Below are positions 49,138 through 61,624 of a stretch of DNA of 64,000 nt, one piece after another; position 1 is the first letter of the stretch, and the number at the start of each line of letters is the position of its first letter. Origin of the DNA: Acorus gramineus (lineage: Eukaryota > Streptophyta > Magnoliopsida > Acorales > Acoraceae); NCBI GenBank assembly GCA_030737835.1, contig JAUJYN010000014.1, forward strand, positions 3,773,985 through 3,837,984, given 5' to 3'. Made by a program: the position numbers and the translations under genes. Under the pieces are notes generated by a model. The model did not search any database. It worked only from the letters and a program-made list of their open reading frames with translations, and had not been told where the DNA came from.

Positions 49138-49293
49138 TTCTTCCGCTCCCGCTGGTCGCTCCTTTGTTTATTCAACACTTTAATCCGCTCCTCCGCTCCC
49201 GCTGGTCGCTCCTTTGTTTATCAACACCCGCTGGTCGCTTCTATTAATCACACCTCCGCTCCCGCTGGTCGCTCCTACTCCTTTCAGTCGCCT
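49138..49293 (-). repeat. GC-rich composite with four cores
   Basis: Four CCCGCTGGTCGC cores in reverse orientation, separated by TTTGTTTATTCAACAC, TTTGTTTATCAACAC, TTCTATTAATCACACC and ending in the CTACTCCTTTCAGTCGCC module. Confidence 0.9.
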
Positions 49294-49825
49294 TCGTCAC
49301 CCCCTCAAATCTATAGAATAGAGAGCTTGTTGAAAGTAGGGTTCATGCCCCTCAAATCAACTAATTAAAATTCAGTTCCAACCCAAAATCACGGGTAACA
49401 CGTAATTGATTTCTTTAAATCTTTAAATCAGAGCTTAAATATGCTACGCACCTACTTATTTTTACAGGTAAAACGTCAACTTTAAAATTCAAATATTGTC
49501 GTGAAATTAAGTTATGCCTTAAAAGACAGGTGCGGAGCGAATCGGGAGCTTTAATAAAATATAGTTCATTCTTCACTCGTTTTCTATAGATTTGAGTCAA
49601 GCCCAAGGATTTGAGGCGAGCGTAGTGAGTCTGTCTTTTTCCGATTAGATAAATGAAATAAGTGAAAATAATTGCAATTGATGCGATTTAAATTATGAAA
49701 TAAGTGATTTCTCAGTTTTCTTTTTAAAGATTTCTTTCTTTATTTAAATTATAAATATTTATTGAGATGTTTCATTTATAAATTTTAAAGATTTCTTTTT
49801 ATCGTACAGAAATATAAGAATTATG

Positions 49826-49959
49826 AGGTGCGGAGCATAGGAGCGTTAGCGGAGGTGTAAATAGGAGCGACCAGCGGGAGCGGAAGAGCGGAGCTTAGAA
49901 TTATCGCGACCAGCGGGAGCGTAAGTGTGATTAATCGAAGCGACCAGCGGGAGCGCAGG
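49826..49959 (+). repeat. GC-rich composite with three cores
   Basis: AGGTGCGGAGCATAGGAGCG, TTAGCGGAGG, TGTAAATAGGAGCGACC with the core, GAGCGGAGCTTAGAATTATC with a core lacking its first bases, then TGTGATTAATCGAAGCG with the core. Confidence 0.88.
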
Positions 49960-50570
49960 ATTTAAATTTACATTTTAAAGTAAGCCAATTTCTTGAAAAT
50001 AAAGCCAAAATTAAAGATAAAAATTATTTAGTAAGCCAATTTCTTGATTCATTAGTTTTATTGTTGAATTTATCAATTACCTAAATACAATATTTAAATC
50101 CATAAGTTTCATATTTACCGTGTTTTTAAGTAGTCAAATAATTTTACTAAGGCGAGACAAGATTTGAATTTAAATTTATCAGTGATTTTGAAGTGTGATT
50201 TTCTCGTTTCGATTCTTTCTTTTCTCGTTTAATAAGTGATATATATTCCGTGTTTTTCCTCGTACAGATTATGAGATTGAAATTGAAAAGATTTCTTTCC
50301 CATTTATAAGTTTTCTTTTATCGTTTATTAATAAGTGTTCTTTAACGTAAATAATTAGATTACCAATTATTATAGATTTGAGGGTCGAAAAACAAGATTT
50401 AAATTTCAAAGATTTATTGATTGAAAAGTAAGCCAATTTATCAATTAATAAGTTTACGTGGGTAACTCCCTTACGGTCGCCTTCGTGAAGCCCATTTATA
50501 AATTTTAAACTTGAAGGTTTCCCGGTGTTTTTTAGTAGGTTTGAGCTTGTTTCAAATAGAGTTCCGCTAC

Positions 50571-53500
50571 CCCTAAAGAGACCCTACACGACATTCCCTA
50601 AAGAGATAAACTCCCTAAAGAGTTCCGCTGCGCTTCAACAAGCTCCCTACACGACATTCCCTACACTCACTGCGCTCGCCTCAAATCCTTGGGCTTGTCT
50701 CTTGAATTCAAACGTCACATGTTGTTTACGGTTGGTGGAGATGCGGATGTAGAATCATACGCGTGGATGGTTGAGAAGTTGAGGGTGAGATAATAAAGAC
50801 AGAACAAAGAATGAAGTACACAGAAGACAGAGAAAACGACGGTGCCCAAAAGTGGGGATGAAAGACAGACAACGAAAACATTGGGCTCCTTAGAAAAGAT
50901 GGTTATACTCATAAAAGGTGTCATTCTTTATAGCGCTTGTATCTAGTTCAATCTTCATATGCATAAATAATGTTCACTTTTACCCATGATGTATTTAATC
51001 TGGCTCGTTGTTTTCCTCTCGTATAGATATAAGTGAGGTGCGTTAGCAAGGGGTTTTATTACCTCTCCTGTTGGAAAAGGTACTCAATCAAAATTGTATT
51101 GTCCCCTGAAGACAGAAAGTACAAAGACATAGGTTTATAAGAAACCACAGACCCTTGTTTAGCAAAGCTGTACACTCCAAACGGTGATAAAAAGAAAAAA
51201 GGGTTCATTTTATGACAGGGAAACTCAGTCTTAGCCCGTGCTATGGCCAATTAGGCTCTTTGAAAGGTGTCAGCTTGATGAGTAGGATGTACTTTATTTG
51301 TGACCGAGCCCTTCCAACATGATGCTTACTACGGCTCTCACTCGTGGAAATTTATCACTCGTTTGGTTGAAACAATACTTCCCGACCTTCTTTCACTTCT
51401 TTTCTTAGTGACTACTTTCTTTTTCTTTTGTTTATGGGTTTTTGTTTTATTCGAGTTGGTTTATGTAATTGTGTTGTTTCTTCACTCCGATATGAAACAT
51501 AACTACTTTCTCCAAACTCCGACATGAACCTCTTATGAACCGACATATGAATTAGTTTTGAACGATTCCCTTCTTATGTAAAGAAAAATGTGGACGTTTT
51601 CCCGTCCTTTTTGGGCCAATCAAAAAGTATAATATTTGCCGTTCGGAATAAATAGATTTTTCAACCGACTCAATAAACGAATTTCTGTTTACCGAAATAT
51701 GAAAACTATTGACCCATATTCTCCTTCATTTTCATTCTTCGTTCAGACGACTCCATCACTTTAATTAAATGGGAAATAAACAGAATTCGCTTCGATACTC
51801 GACTTTCAAAATAGATTTATGTTTACCGGGATTTTGAGGCATTAGTTGTGCAAAGATTTGAATAAAAAAAGTTTAGAAGTATTGAAAAGTAAGCCAATTT
51901 AGAAATCAAAAAGTGCTCTCTTTCGTCATAACGATCATTTGACTTTTTAGATAGGTAAAAAAGTGTTCTCGGGATTGAAATTGTGCCAGTGGACGTTTTA
52001 AAGGACAAAACCGTCAGTTTACTTTTTAGATAAATTTATCAATCATTTTCATTGTAAAGGTATAAAAAGTCTGCAAGTGATAAAAGAATATAATTTCTTT
52101 CTGTTTTACAACAAACTATGATTGCTCTTTCTTCTGCAGGGGCTTCAAGTGCTGGGATCCAAATCCTATTCTTTATGAAAACCCGTTATTTTACTTACGG
52201 CATAAAGTGCTGGCACGCTTAGAAGAAAGGTCGACATGCCAAAACTCATCTTTCATTTTCTCTGGATTTTTATGAGTGCATTCTTAAGTTTTATTTATGA
52301 ATTGATAACTTTTCTTTTATACCTTTTGGAGTTTATCTCTTATAGGGAGTGAAGCGCAGCGGAACTCTATATTTAGTTTATCTCTTATTTTCATTTTGAA
52401 GTTGCATCGGTCCAAAAGTTATAAACCTGATTTCAAACTTGACAGACGACGATTCAAAAACGTGCCGTTGCAGTTTCCCGTGATTTGAAGGCATTTCCCT
52501 TATTTAGCTATTCAAGTTACTTTCGAAATAGAATTAATTGCGTTTTACCGTTGGGGCATAAACCGTAATTTCCCTTGTTCGATTTCAAGTTGGAAAGTTC
52601 CGTTTCGTATAGGGAAGTAAGGTTTTGAACCGTCCATCAAGATAAAAGTTTCATTTACATTTTCTCGTTACGTAATAAACTGATTTTTCAACCATTTTTT
52701 AATTTATTTATTGCGGGATGCAAGCTTCATTTACGTATGTCGATACAACGATTTAAATCAAAAAGTATAATATTGCCGATTGAAACGAAAAAAGTAGCAT
52801 TTGATCGATCGGGCATAAACCGGAAGTCAGTACGGCGACTAACGAAAGAACAATGTAGTAAGGTTTTCGTCATAAAGAGATTTTCCCTATAAAATAAAAA
52901 GAAAAAACTTTCATAAAACCCGTGCGCATCCATAAGGCGACTTTATAAACTCATTTATTCCATGGCAAATAGGAAAATAAGATTTAAATCACAAAAGTTG
53001 ACCGAAATACCTGTCTTTTGATACTGAAACTTTAGACTATCTTTTGATGACAATATGATTGATCAACGTGCCATCATGCTGTAAGTTTTATCCTTCTGTA
53101 AGTATGTATGTAAGTAGGTGGAGCCGGGGTCGCATAATATGTTTAGCTAGCGAGACGAGAAAGTATGAGTTAAGCAAAAGAAGCGAAAGGCTGTTGGGCC
53201 CAATGGATCGGATCATTCTACAGGTTCAGCCTAAGATGAAAGAAGAAATAGGATAATACATCATGTCCGAACTTTGTCTTTGTCTGAGGCATCATCATGG
53301 CCGAGAATGTAGTGACTCGGAGAGTTTAGACACGAGTATGCGAGCGCAGTTACCAGAGCGGCAGGAGGTTTCTGTCGGGAGCGACTCTGGGAGTAGACAA
53401 AATAGAGTTCACGAACTGGCAGTTCTTTGAGATTTGATAGAAGACTTCGCGAGGTTCGACAGTCCAAAGCCAATAAGCCAGGAAAATCCTTCTCCAAGAA

Positions 53501-54240
53501 GTAGAGAGAACAGAGTTGCGAGATAGTCGAGAGAAGCCAACATCACGACTGAAAATCAGCCGACGGGATCAAGAAGTCTAATTATTAGTATATGCCTTTG
53601 AAGACGCTGTGTCGCTCTCACAGTCTTCTGTGTACTTGTTGTTTCCGGGGATAGTGCAGTAGTTTGAAAGAGTAGAGTACTGTGTGTCCTAGGACCTGGT
53701 TGAACCCATGACAGCGATGGATGACGACCAGGGTACGACATGAGTCCGACAGTGAAAAACATGATGACTGCTAAGGTTTTTGCTTTCTTCGCTAGGACTT
53801 ACTTGACCAGCACCTCTTGTTTATTAGGAACCTTCAGCCAAAGCCAGGATAAGATTGTGGACCAAACCTATACACATTAACAGAAAGGTAGGTGCTTTTC
53901 CTTTGTGGGGGATCTTAAGAACGCCTTGACTTGTTGACCGAGAACCTTTGACTTCTTTGTATGAGCGAGAAGAACAACCAGTAACACTTGGAGAGTGGTT
54001 TAGCCGGTTATCGATTAAGGAAGGAGGGCTGTCCGAAGGAAGACGTCGGCGTGAGGTAATGAAATGACTTGATATGTACCGGATATTCCTTGTTGATATG
54101 ACTTATTAACCAGACAAAGAAAAAGTTAATAGTTCCATTCAACAAAGTGTTCCCATTATTCTCTAAACTGGTTCAATGTGTCAGTAGTAATGAGGAAGTT
54201 ATCCTTATCCAGGAGTAGAGTAGGAGTCCGTACGTGGGTT
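50571..54240. other. High-complexity island with short module patches
   Basis: 50571-50700 is dense in hairpin modules (GAGATAAACTCCC, CTACACGACATTCCC, CACTGCGCTCGCCTC). Most of 50700-54240 is unique-looking, with AT-rich modules at 51840-52000 and in parts of 52320-52990. The frame at 51300-51527 (75 codons) has a strongly hydrophobic stretch but no recognised family. 51059-51250 (minus) and 53261-53762 (minus) are open in short pieces without domains. Confidence 0.4.
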
Positions 54241-54501
54241 TTTAATTAAGTTGAAGGCGGAGTTAAGAGATTTCAATTATAAAGTTTTATTTTATCGCTT
54301 TATTTAACCATTATAAAGTGGAATATATTCCGCATGTTGACTCTAACAGATTTAATATCTGAAGTATGAGATTTAAATTAAAAAGAAGCAAATTTCTTTA
54401 TTTTCTCGTTCCCGCTCCTATTTACACCTTTTTTGTATCTAATTATCTGCCCCTCAGGCCGTTTTATGTACTTAATCCTTTTATTTTCCTCTCTAATCTC
54501 G
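54241..54501 (+). repeat. AT-rich modules leading into structured element copy 5
   Basis: Shares CTCTAACAGATT and ATATCTGAAGTATGAGATT with the flank of structured-element copy 3, and TTATCTGCCCCTCAGGCCG with the flank of copy 2, showing that the duplicated unit extends well beyond the core. Confidence 0.7.
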
Positions 54502-54605
54502 GTATCCGTTTTCTTGCCCATCCAGTTTACCGGCTCCACAGGATTACTAAACGAATCCTTTTCTGTGATGCGCATTGGGCTGTTGAGCTAACTACTGGCG
54601 GATAC
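54502..54605 (+). repeat. Structured repeat element, copy 5 (best folded)
   Basis: 104 nt with nested pairing: outer GTATCCG (54502-54508) with CGGATAC (54599-54605); CCAGT (54522-54526) with ACTGG (54594-54598); GCTC (54533-54536) with GAGC (54585-54588); CACAG (54537-54541) with CTGTG (54563-54567), extended by GATT with AATC. The signature GCGCATTGGGC lies in the unpaired part before GAGC. I recognise no known RNA family. Confidence 0.7.
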
Positions 54606-54663
54606 AAAGAATAAATAGAAATAAAGAAAAGATAAGACTATTTCTAATTTATCTACGACATTG

Positions 54664-54698
54664 CTGGTGTGAAACATAGAAGCGACCAGCGGGAGCGG
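54664..54698 (+). repeat. GC-rich modular repeat beside structured element
   Basis: GCTGGTGTGAAACATAGAAG with the core. The reverse arrangement is found beside structured-element copy 1 (2226-2262), including the shared CAGCAATGT linker, so the two families travelled together at least once. Confidence 0.85.
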
Positions 54699-54839
54699 AT
54701 TAAAGAAGATTAGTAATTCATTGATTCTTATTTTTTATTTAAATCTTGTATTATGTTTTGAAAAGCACTTTATGACCCGTCAAGTTTTTAATTGAAATCG
54801 AACGAAGGGAATTATGGTTTATGACTTTATCTAAGATGC

Positions 54840-57800
54840 CCGAACTAGGTTTGATATACCCTTATGATTTGAATCGCATAAATATAAATATGCCATCTTA
54901 GATCCTCTTTTTTAGCCTAAATAACTATAACTTTGAAATAGATAAATCCTCTGAACGAAGGTGCGGAGCTTAGTGACGGTTCAAATGGAACTACAGGCAA
55001 TCAGGTTTATTACTGTCTACACCGTTTTTAGTGATTATCTCTGGCAGGCCCGTAAGTTCCGTATACAAATCCCTTGATGACAAAAAGAGAGGTGCGACAA
55101 AGCCGCCATGTGCTTGGGAACTTTGTGAGTAATCGATAGCGGAGTGCTCTTTCAATCGATCGCTTGTCTTCACGCTTGTCTTTTACATCAAGGTCGTAGA
55201 TAGAGTAAGAAAGAGCCGTACTTTAGGAAGAAGAGAGATTGACATATTACTTTCTTCGTCCACACCAGAGAAGGAAGAAAAGATGGATTCCATAGATGAT
55301 CGATACCGGTCTAAAGAATTGACTTTGGGGGCGGAACGTCTGTACTGATTTTCACTTTTTGACACGTCTTTGTCTTGATTTAATCGTAACTTATTCATGC
55401 TTCTCTTTCTTTGTTCCTGTGATATGATCATAATAGAAGAGAATCAGGTGCGTAGCAAGACTGAAAGTCAAGCGTGGTAAGCAGGTCGAGTAAAGCTATC
55501 GCTTCCCCTTTTGTCTGATGGGGTTGGAGTTTCTTTCTTCATCTGCTTCTTTACTTTAATGACTACTTTGACCAAACGTAATGATGTATAATAAAGACAG
55601 CAGAACAAAGAGTCGAGTGAAGCGTGAGCGTAGCGACCTTGCAAGAACATGACTCATGGTTTAAAGGAGCTAAGAAAGAAGGATCAGTTGGGAAAGGTTG
55701 TTTACAATCTAGTGAAAGGTGCTAAGCATTCAGAAGTTCATTCAATTACGGAGAGGAAGCGAGTGGACCCAGTCTTCGTTCATTGGCTTTTTGGCTCCAA
55801 CCGGAACATGAACTTCATTAAATCCAATATCAGACAGCAGAAGAGACAAGCTCCAACCACAGAAGGGTAAGACGTAATTGCAGAGACGCACTTTAGCTCA
55901 CCTCACTCTCAGTACTCCAAAAGATCGCCTAAGAGACACACTTTGACAGCAAAACTCCAGTTGGATAGAGTGGAGCTGCGAAAAGAGAGACCTCAAAGAA
56001 ATAATCAAGTGCAGACCAACATTCCCTCTTTTCAAACAAAAAAGTATTAATGAAAAAAAGGAGTATTAAATTGAAAGTTTGTGCATTCACAGACTCTTTT
56101 TTGAGCTAACTTAAACACCGTTGGTCAGGCGTCAGGGAGCTCTTAGATTTTCGTAGCGGAACTCTGCGAAGAAGACTAGGGTAAGAAGAAAGGTGTGAGA
56201 TCAAAGGGTGAGCCGATGGTAGTGAGTCAAGCAGAGACAAGCGACCTCTTACATGTAGGTTGTGATCTTAGGCCCTTGATGTGTAAACTCACTTCGTTCC
56301 AAGTATAGCGAGTACTCTCACTATATTGTTGTTATTTGACTTCGATAATCGAGATTGAGAAAGAGATAAAGAGTATAGCAAGCTACCTTTGTTGGTCGCC
56401 TCAAGGTAATTGCGTAGCACCTAACGGTTGCCCTTTAAAAAGATAGATCGCAAAGCACTATGACTTAGCCTCTTTTTTTTATATCACAAAGGGACAAAAG
56501 GGGAAGTCAAAAAGGGCAAAAGGGGTCTCGACATGCCAGGGGGTCACCTTATTCCCATGTCTATGGTCTTTTTGTTGGTAATATGCTACGCGCCTTCTAT
56601 CTCATAGTGGGTAGGTCTCGAAAAAACAACGGACTGTTTCCGACCCCCTTCTCGACATGCGTAAGTCGCTACACTCGTCTCGATAAACATTTATTTTACG
56701 CTCTAAAATAGCAATCGACCCTGCCACCTCCCTAACGCTCGCCCCGCTCACTTGACCTATAGTCTTATTTGCTTTTTTCTGTTGTTTAGTCTCCGAAATA
56801 ACTTTACTCCTTCTTCGCCCCTTATTTCTTTCTCGCTCTCGCTTCCTTTCTACAAAGACAACTTCTACTCGACGAGATAGGCAGCCAAACTTGTATTTCG
56901 GTTCTTTACGTTGGTCCTGGGTGTCAGATTCCCCAGTGAGCTCCCGTAGGGAAACCAAAATAAAAGAAGCAAGGATTGTAAACAACCTGCGCTGCATAAC
57001 ATATGCCGGGGCTTCCCTGATCGAGACTAACGCGGCCATTTGTAAGAAGAACTCAGTGACGAGTAAACGTCTTAGATAACAGGTGTGAACGGACAAAGGT
57101 TTGGTGTAGAGACAAAAGAGGATAGGAGCGGTTCTTTCTTTCTTTCATTACTTAGGAGGGAACGTGTGTGTACTAGCTGAAGCAAGAAAAACTCGTTGTC
57201 AGAGAATGGATACAGATTAATCATTGCTTAATGCGGAAACTTTAGAAATAAGGAAAGAGGTCTTAGGTCAGTCAAACTCTCTCTCATGCGGGCAGCTGCT
57301 GTTGGTGAAAAAAAAGGACAAAGAAAAAGAAGTACAGACGGAGTGCTCTGGTTTTAAACGAATGGCTCCTGAATCTACTACCAGTGTATACAAATAGTGA
57401 CTTGTAAACTCTTTAAATAAGAAGAGTCTCAGAGTGCCTAAGAACCTTTCTTCCGTTCGCCTTTCGTCCTTATGTTTGCTCTTCTTTATTAACCTATTTA
57501 TTCGACTTCTCATTTTAAACCAAACCCTTAAATATTCTGCACGTAATTCTTCCGCTCTACTTTTGATGGCGCACCTTGGTCTTTCTAAGGCGCCAGTGAT
57601 AACTTACACACTGGCAAGTTTTACCCTCGCAGCTTTGCACCGAACTTAGATCGAGTGCCTCAAGTCACTGTGCCTTCTAAGATTTTCAAATAAAATGCCT
57701 GGCCTGAAAGACAGTAATCGTTTTGCTTCTCAGATACAACTCATTTCACTTTCTTTTTTATTAGAAATAATTCCTTAAACTGAAATAAGAGATCCGGGGA

Positions 57801-58177
57801 ACTTATGGATCCTTTTTTTAGTTATAATTTCGTGTCTATCTATGGTTGTTGTGTACGTCTTTCCGGTAGGTTTGGTCTTCGGTCTTTGTTCGGAACAATG
57901 AGTTAGTAGGGGCGAGCTGATGGATTGGTTGGACAATAAAAAAAGTAAGATAAAGACATACAAAAGTCCCTGCCTGGAATGAGCTATAGGAAGGGTAGAA
58001 ATAATAGAACAAAGATAGACTTTACAACAAGCGCAAGCCTTAAAGACTTCATAGACTAATCAAAGGGAAATATTATATTAGTGAGTAATAGGGTTCTTTC
58101 AATCAATCTGACTATGTCTTAAACTAATGTGACTTTTGATGAGTAGTTTTCATGCAGCAAATGTTGTATATAGTTTT
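54840..58177. other. High-complexity island
   Basis: The longest stretch almost free of repeat modules. It holds scattered tiny hairpins (GGTGCGTAGCA at about 55447), the 164-codon frame at 56602-57096 and shorter frames at 55649-55870 and 57434-57649. No mitochondrial gene, tRNA or intron is recognised. It precedes the retroelement fragment, so part of it may be nuclear-derived DNA. Confidence 0.4.
56602..57096 (-). CDS. Hypothetical ORF, 164 codons
   Basis: The longest open frame in the window that is not atp1 or a plastid gene. The product has a mildly hydrophobic N-terminal part (FTILASFILVSL near residues 39-50), then a strongly basic region with alternating Arg, Glu and Lys at about residues 80-112, and an unremarkable C-terminal part. 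I do not recognise it. It lies in a high-complexity island, not in repeat modules, which slightly favours a real or recently decayed gene. It could equally be a chance ORF of the kind common in plant mitochondrial DNA. Confidence 0.2.
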   Translation of the reverse strand: MSVHTCYLRRLLVTEFFLQMAALVSIREAPAYVMQRRLFTILASFILVSLRELTGESDTQDQRKEPKYKFGCLSRRVEVVFVERKRERERNKGRRRSKVISETKQQKKANKTIGQVSGASVREVAGSIAILERKINVYRDECSDLRMSRRGSETVRCFFETYPL

Positions 58178-58394
58178 CAAGCATCGATCTATAGCCCGGA
58201 CCAAATTCGTAGTTCTGGGATGTAACTAACGGAGCTGGCAGAGTTAAAGAAAGAGATAACTTACGGCGTCGATTCATCATCAAGCCTTCTCACTCACCTT
58301 ATGGTGCACCAGTCGTCATTTCAAAGGAAGAGGTAGTGGGCCCGTCTATGCATCCGACTACCGAGCGCTAAACAAAGTAACCATCAAGAACAAC
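58178..58394 (+). pseudogene. Ty3/gypsy retrotransposon reverse-transcriptase fragment
   Basis: Short collinear pieces of the start of a Ty3/gypsy reverse transcriptase domain appear in three frames: IDL, stop, PGP near 58183; ELAELKKEI from about 58232; RFIIKPSHSPYGAPVV from 58270; and DYRALNKVTIKN at 58356-58391. The order and spacing match the family (linker helix, the PSxSPYGAPV segment, then DYRALN before the first catalytic motif). At least two frameshifts and a stop break it, and the catalytic aspartates are absent. It is nuclear-derived DNA in the mitochondrial genome. It has no activity. Confidence 0.85.
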
Positions 58395-60719
58395 CAACAA
58401 GTGATTTACGCTAATTCATATTAAGGAGAATACGCTGTTTCGGATTTTAGCTTTTTAGAAGAGAAAAAGTACTTTGAATATTTGATATCTCGCTACCTCT
58501 TATTCGGAACAGATAGAAAGAAAAGCTATAGCTACTTTAGACCCGACCCACTCGACCGTTCATTCACGGATTAACCCTGATACGCACCTCCTTTCAGTCT
58601 TAGTTATCTCTTTATTCTTAGTTCTTTGATTAAGATTCCATAAGTAATACTGATCGACGTGTTCGGTACTCTATTATTCATAGATGAAAATAATCGATCA
58701 TGATGCATGCCCTTTCCTCACTGCATCGAGGATCCTACTGAAACAACTTAAATAAGATCAGACCTTGCTGAACGCCGTTCGTATACATTCCCGTACCTAC
58801 CTCGACGTTACAGAAGGTAATTTATAATACTTTTTTTTCGTCTTTTAATTGAACACATACGGATAAACTCGATTACGTTACATCTAGTCCTTATATCTTT
58901 GTAACTTGGATTGATATGGTACGAGGCCATGAACGAAGACCCACTCTTAACCTTGAAGTTTATCATTTACGCTTTGTGAAGGTCGCCTCATTCTTTTCAT
59001 TCTTTTACCCCTATAAGTGAATAAGATTGTTTAGCATCATTTCATACTATTTTTTATCCTTACAAAAACGACTATCCATTCGCGTACAATAAATAAAATG
59101 AAAGAAAAGTGTAGTCCCACGTAGCGAGCCTAGACCAACTAATACCTACCCTACTCACCTACCTATTTTGTTGAAGCATCAATCTTCTAGGATCGTGGTT
59201 CAAGAACAAAGTCAATTGGTGAAACTACTTCAACTGGAGTCAAAGCTTTCGCTGTTAGTGTAGATGCTGAAGGTTGTTCCACTCCTGATGGTCCATACAT
59301 TTGTTCTTTTCTCTTTTTGTAAAATAGGGGATCTCTCTCGATTTTCTGGTTGAGTCGACCCCACCGTTAGGGTGCTGAAGAAGCAAGCAATCTTTAAGGC
59401 GACCGTAGTTCTTTGTAGGGCAGCAGAAACCGTGTTATCGTCATGCTTTGCTCTTCACCAAACGAGTAGAGCGTTATGTATGGTGTTGGAGTTAGAGGAA
59501 GAAAGAAGGTAGTAGCGAAATAAGCATTACTAAAAAATCTTGTTATATTACTATCTTGTTATATTGAACCGCCTAGTTAGTCTTTGTTCGAGTCGGACGC
59601 CCTAGTAGACGGCCACAAAGAAAGAGCGTTACGTTAGTGTACCGAAAACCGGGTGAATGAACAAATATATCATTGGACATCCTTTTGTTGACTTTTCACT
59701 GAATTTCCATACTTTTGTTTAGCTATTGATAAACTAAGTGGTGTATCCATATTTCCATCTGTAAGACAAGAAACAGGAATTGACCATTCGCTTCTGTCTC
59801 CCTCTCCTCTCTTATCTATCTGTCCCACCAAATTCCACAAAACCAGAAGTTTCATTCAATCGGCAATTCAATCGTTTAGGACTAGACTTTCTGTCCGGGG
59901 GAATAAGTTAAGTGATGAGTTATTTGTGGACAGCCCCACGTCGCTACTGTTTGATACCACCCTACTACTTTGTTTGTTTGTTCACCGAAGTAGAGAGTTT
60001 AGGCAAAGCTTAGCCGACCATGAGGAAGTTCTAAACTCGGCTTATAACCCAGTTGCAAACCTTTTCTCTTCTATAGCTCCGGTTAATGTTGAATCTTTAG
60101 TTCGACCAGGTGAATCTCAAATAATAAGAGTTCGCTTGTTCCAAAGAAGTTTCTTAAAAGTAACCGGCCAGTACAAAACGGAGTTCTGTTGTGTACAAAG
60201 TAAAATTCGAACATTGTTGGATCCATACTCTTTTATCTCCTGTTGGGGGTGGGGATTTTCTACTTCTCCGGTCTGTCTCGTATGAACCAAAAGAAAAGAT
60301 GCGCGAAAGCCACGATTCGAAACGACGAAGGTCAAAGGTGCGAAACAATTAAGGTATAGAAATAAAGACAGGTCAAACATCTTTAACATAATAAGCCTAC
60401 GTCAGATAATTGAATTTAAGTTAAGGAAAAACAAGAGAGATAGACGACCTAGCGCCTCCTTTCTTTCTATAGCCGTGAAGAATAAGACCGTCCGTCGGGT
60501 TAAGTTGGGCGAGTGGGTTGGGTGCATTGATTTGGGAAGTCAGTGGGACAAGTCGTCTTTCCTCTATGACTTATAGATTTTGTATTCTATATAGCAGGTC
60601 CTATCGATAATAAATAGTCAGTCGATTAATCCGATTATCACCTTGTTTCCCGAAGTAAGTGTATTCTCGACGTTCAAGAATTTAAATATCATCTTTTATA
60701 TTTTTAATTTACTATCAAT
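58395..60719. other. High-complexity island
   Basis: Follows the retroelement fragment; no further reverse transcriptase, integrase or protease motif was found. It contains an open frame at 59926-60285. Otherwise nothing recognisable. Confidence 0.4.
59926..60285 (+). CDS. Hypothetical ORF, 119 codons
   Basis: Open frame starting at a non-ATG codon, with a short hydrophobic start and no domain I recognise. Antisense frames of 90 and 64 codons overlap it, which argues for chance openness in this locally GC-richer stretch. Confidence 0.12.
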   Translation: MDSPTSLLFDTTLLLCLFVHRSREFRQSLADHEEVLNSAYNPVANLFSSIAPVNVESLVRPGESQIIRVRLFQRSFLKVTGQYKTEFCCVQSKIRTLLDPYSFISCWGWGFSTSPVCLV

Positions 60720-61624
60720 ACGAGGAACTGGCTTTATTAATGGCAATAAGGATATTCGATACTATGATGTTGAACCGAGTTAACAATTCGTTGAGTATGC
60801 TTCGTTGGATGGTGTCTGTCGATCTCAACTACCTTTGTCTCTTTTTCTTATTCTTTATGCGACTGCTTGTTGAGAAAAGTAATATAAAGTTGAGGAGAAG
60901 GGTCGGTAAGAATAAGCCTAAGTCTTATACAAAATAACCTTTCTGCTGAGGGTAACGCTTATTTATATTCTATTTGTAACCGGGGGTAAGTTGGATTTAT
61001 TTTGGTATTGACTAATCATAATGAGGTTGCTTGTTTTTCACATAAGAAGAAGTAGTAGTAACTTGTTGGAATTAGAGAGTAAAGCTACTCACGCTCACGA
61101 TATTAGGGTTATTTACAAGTGTGGTAGTTGTTTGTTTTAAACTAAGGAATCAGATGCTACTGCTTATAGGTATGAAGCAAGGTAAAAAGCATATTTAACT
61201 TTGTCAGAAGAATTGCATATATTATGACGACTACTAAACCGAGTTTTTACCTGCACTTATTGCTAGGCCGGGTTCACTTGCTGCCCTTTCTGTGGGTAGG
61301 TGCTAGACGCTTTTTTAATCTGTGTTTTATAAACAAATAATAAACTTTATTCCTATTAATCATCCCAAAAGGACTATGTCGCTTGGTTCTTTAACCGCTT
61401 CTCGCTTGACATATGATATCAGGGGATTTGGCTTGACTGAACTTCTATATCCTGTACACTTTTATATCTCTCACTGTAACGTCCATACTAGAAACTGCCT
61501 AATTCACGTATAGGCTCTAAACGATTAACTTTGTACTTATTAACTATTTACGAGAATTTTACCTTCGACAGAACTTACTGCCTTTCAACTGATGGCCAAC
61601 ATTTGGACTTTTAGTAAGCAAATT
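60720..61624 (-). repeat. Diverged inverted duplication, arm B
   Basis: The reverse complement aligns along its whole length with 27207-28193. Arm B is about 80 bp shorter because of numerous deletions. Its right end (TTTTAGTAAGCAAATT) merges into the AT-rich modules, just as the left end of arm A does. Frames at 60740-60937 and 61322-61513 are not conserved in arm A. Confidence 0.9.

Larger units (their letters stand above)
47908..50570 (-). repeat. AT-rich repeat-module block, minus polarity
   Basis: Mostly reverse-complemented modules (GTGATTTTATCG, AAGTTTACGTGGG, GACAATATTTCAATT) with GC-rich composites at 48158-48246, 49138-49293 and 49826-49959. A plus-polarity patch lies at about 49320-49560. 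No gene is visible. Confidence 0.7.

Noticed and set aside
28271..49293. CRISPR-like array suspicion
   Set aside because: GC-rich motifs recur but with irregular spacing, both orientations and recurring rather than unique spacers; no cas genes, and the context is a plant organelle.
54366..54614. 82-codon ORF over structured-element copy 5
   Set aside because: It reads through repeat and structured-element sequence, is not conserved in the other four copies and has an open antisense frame.
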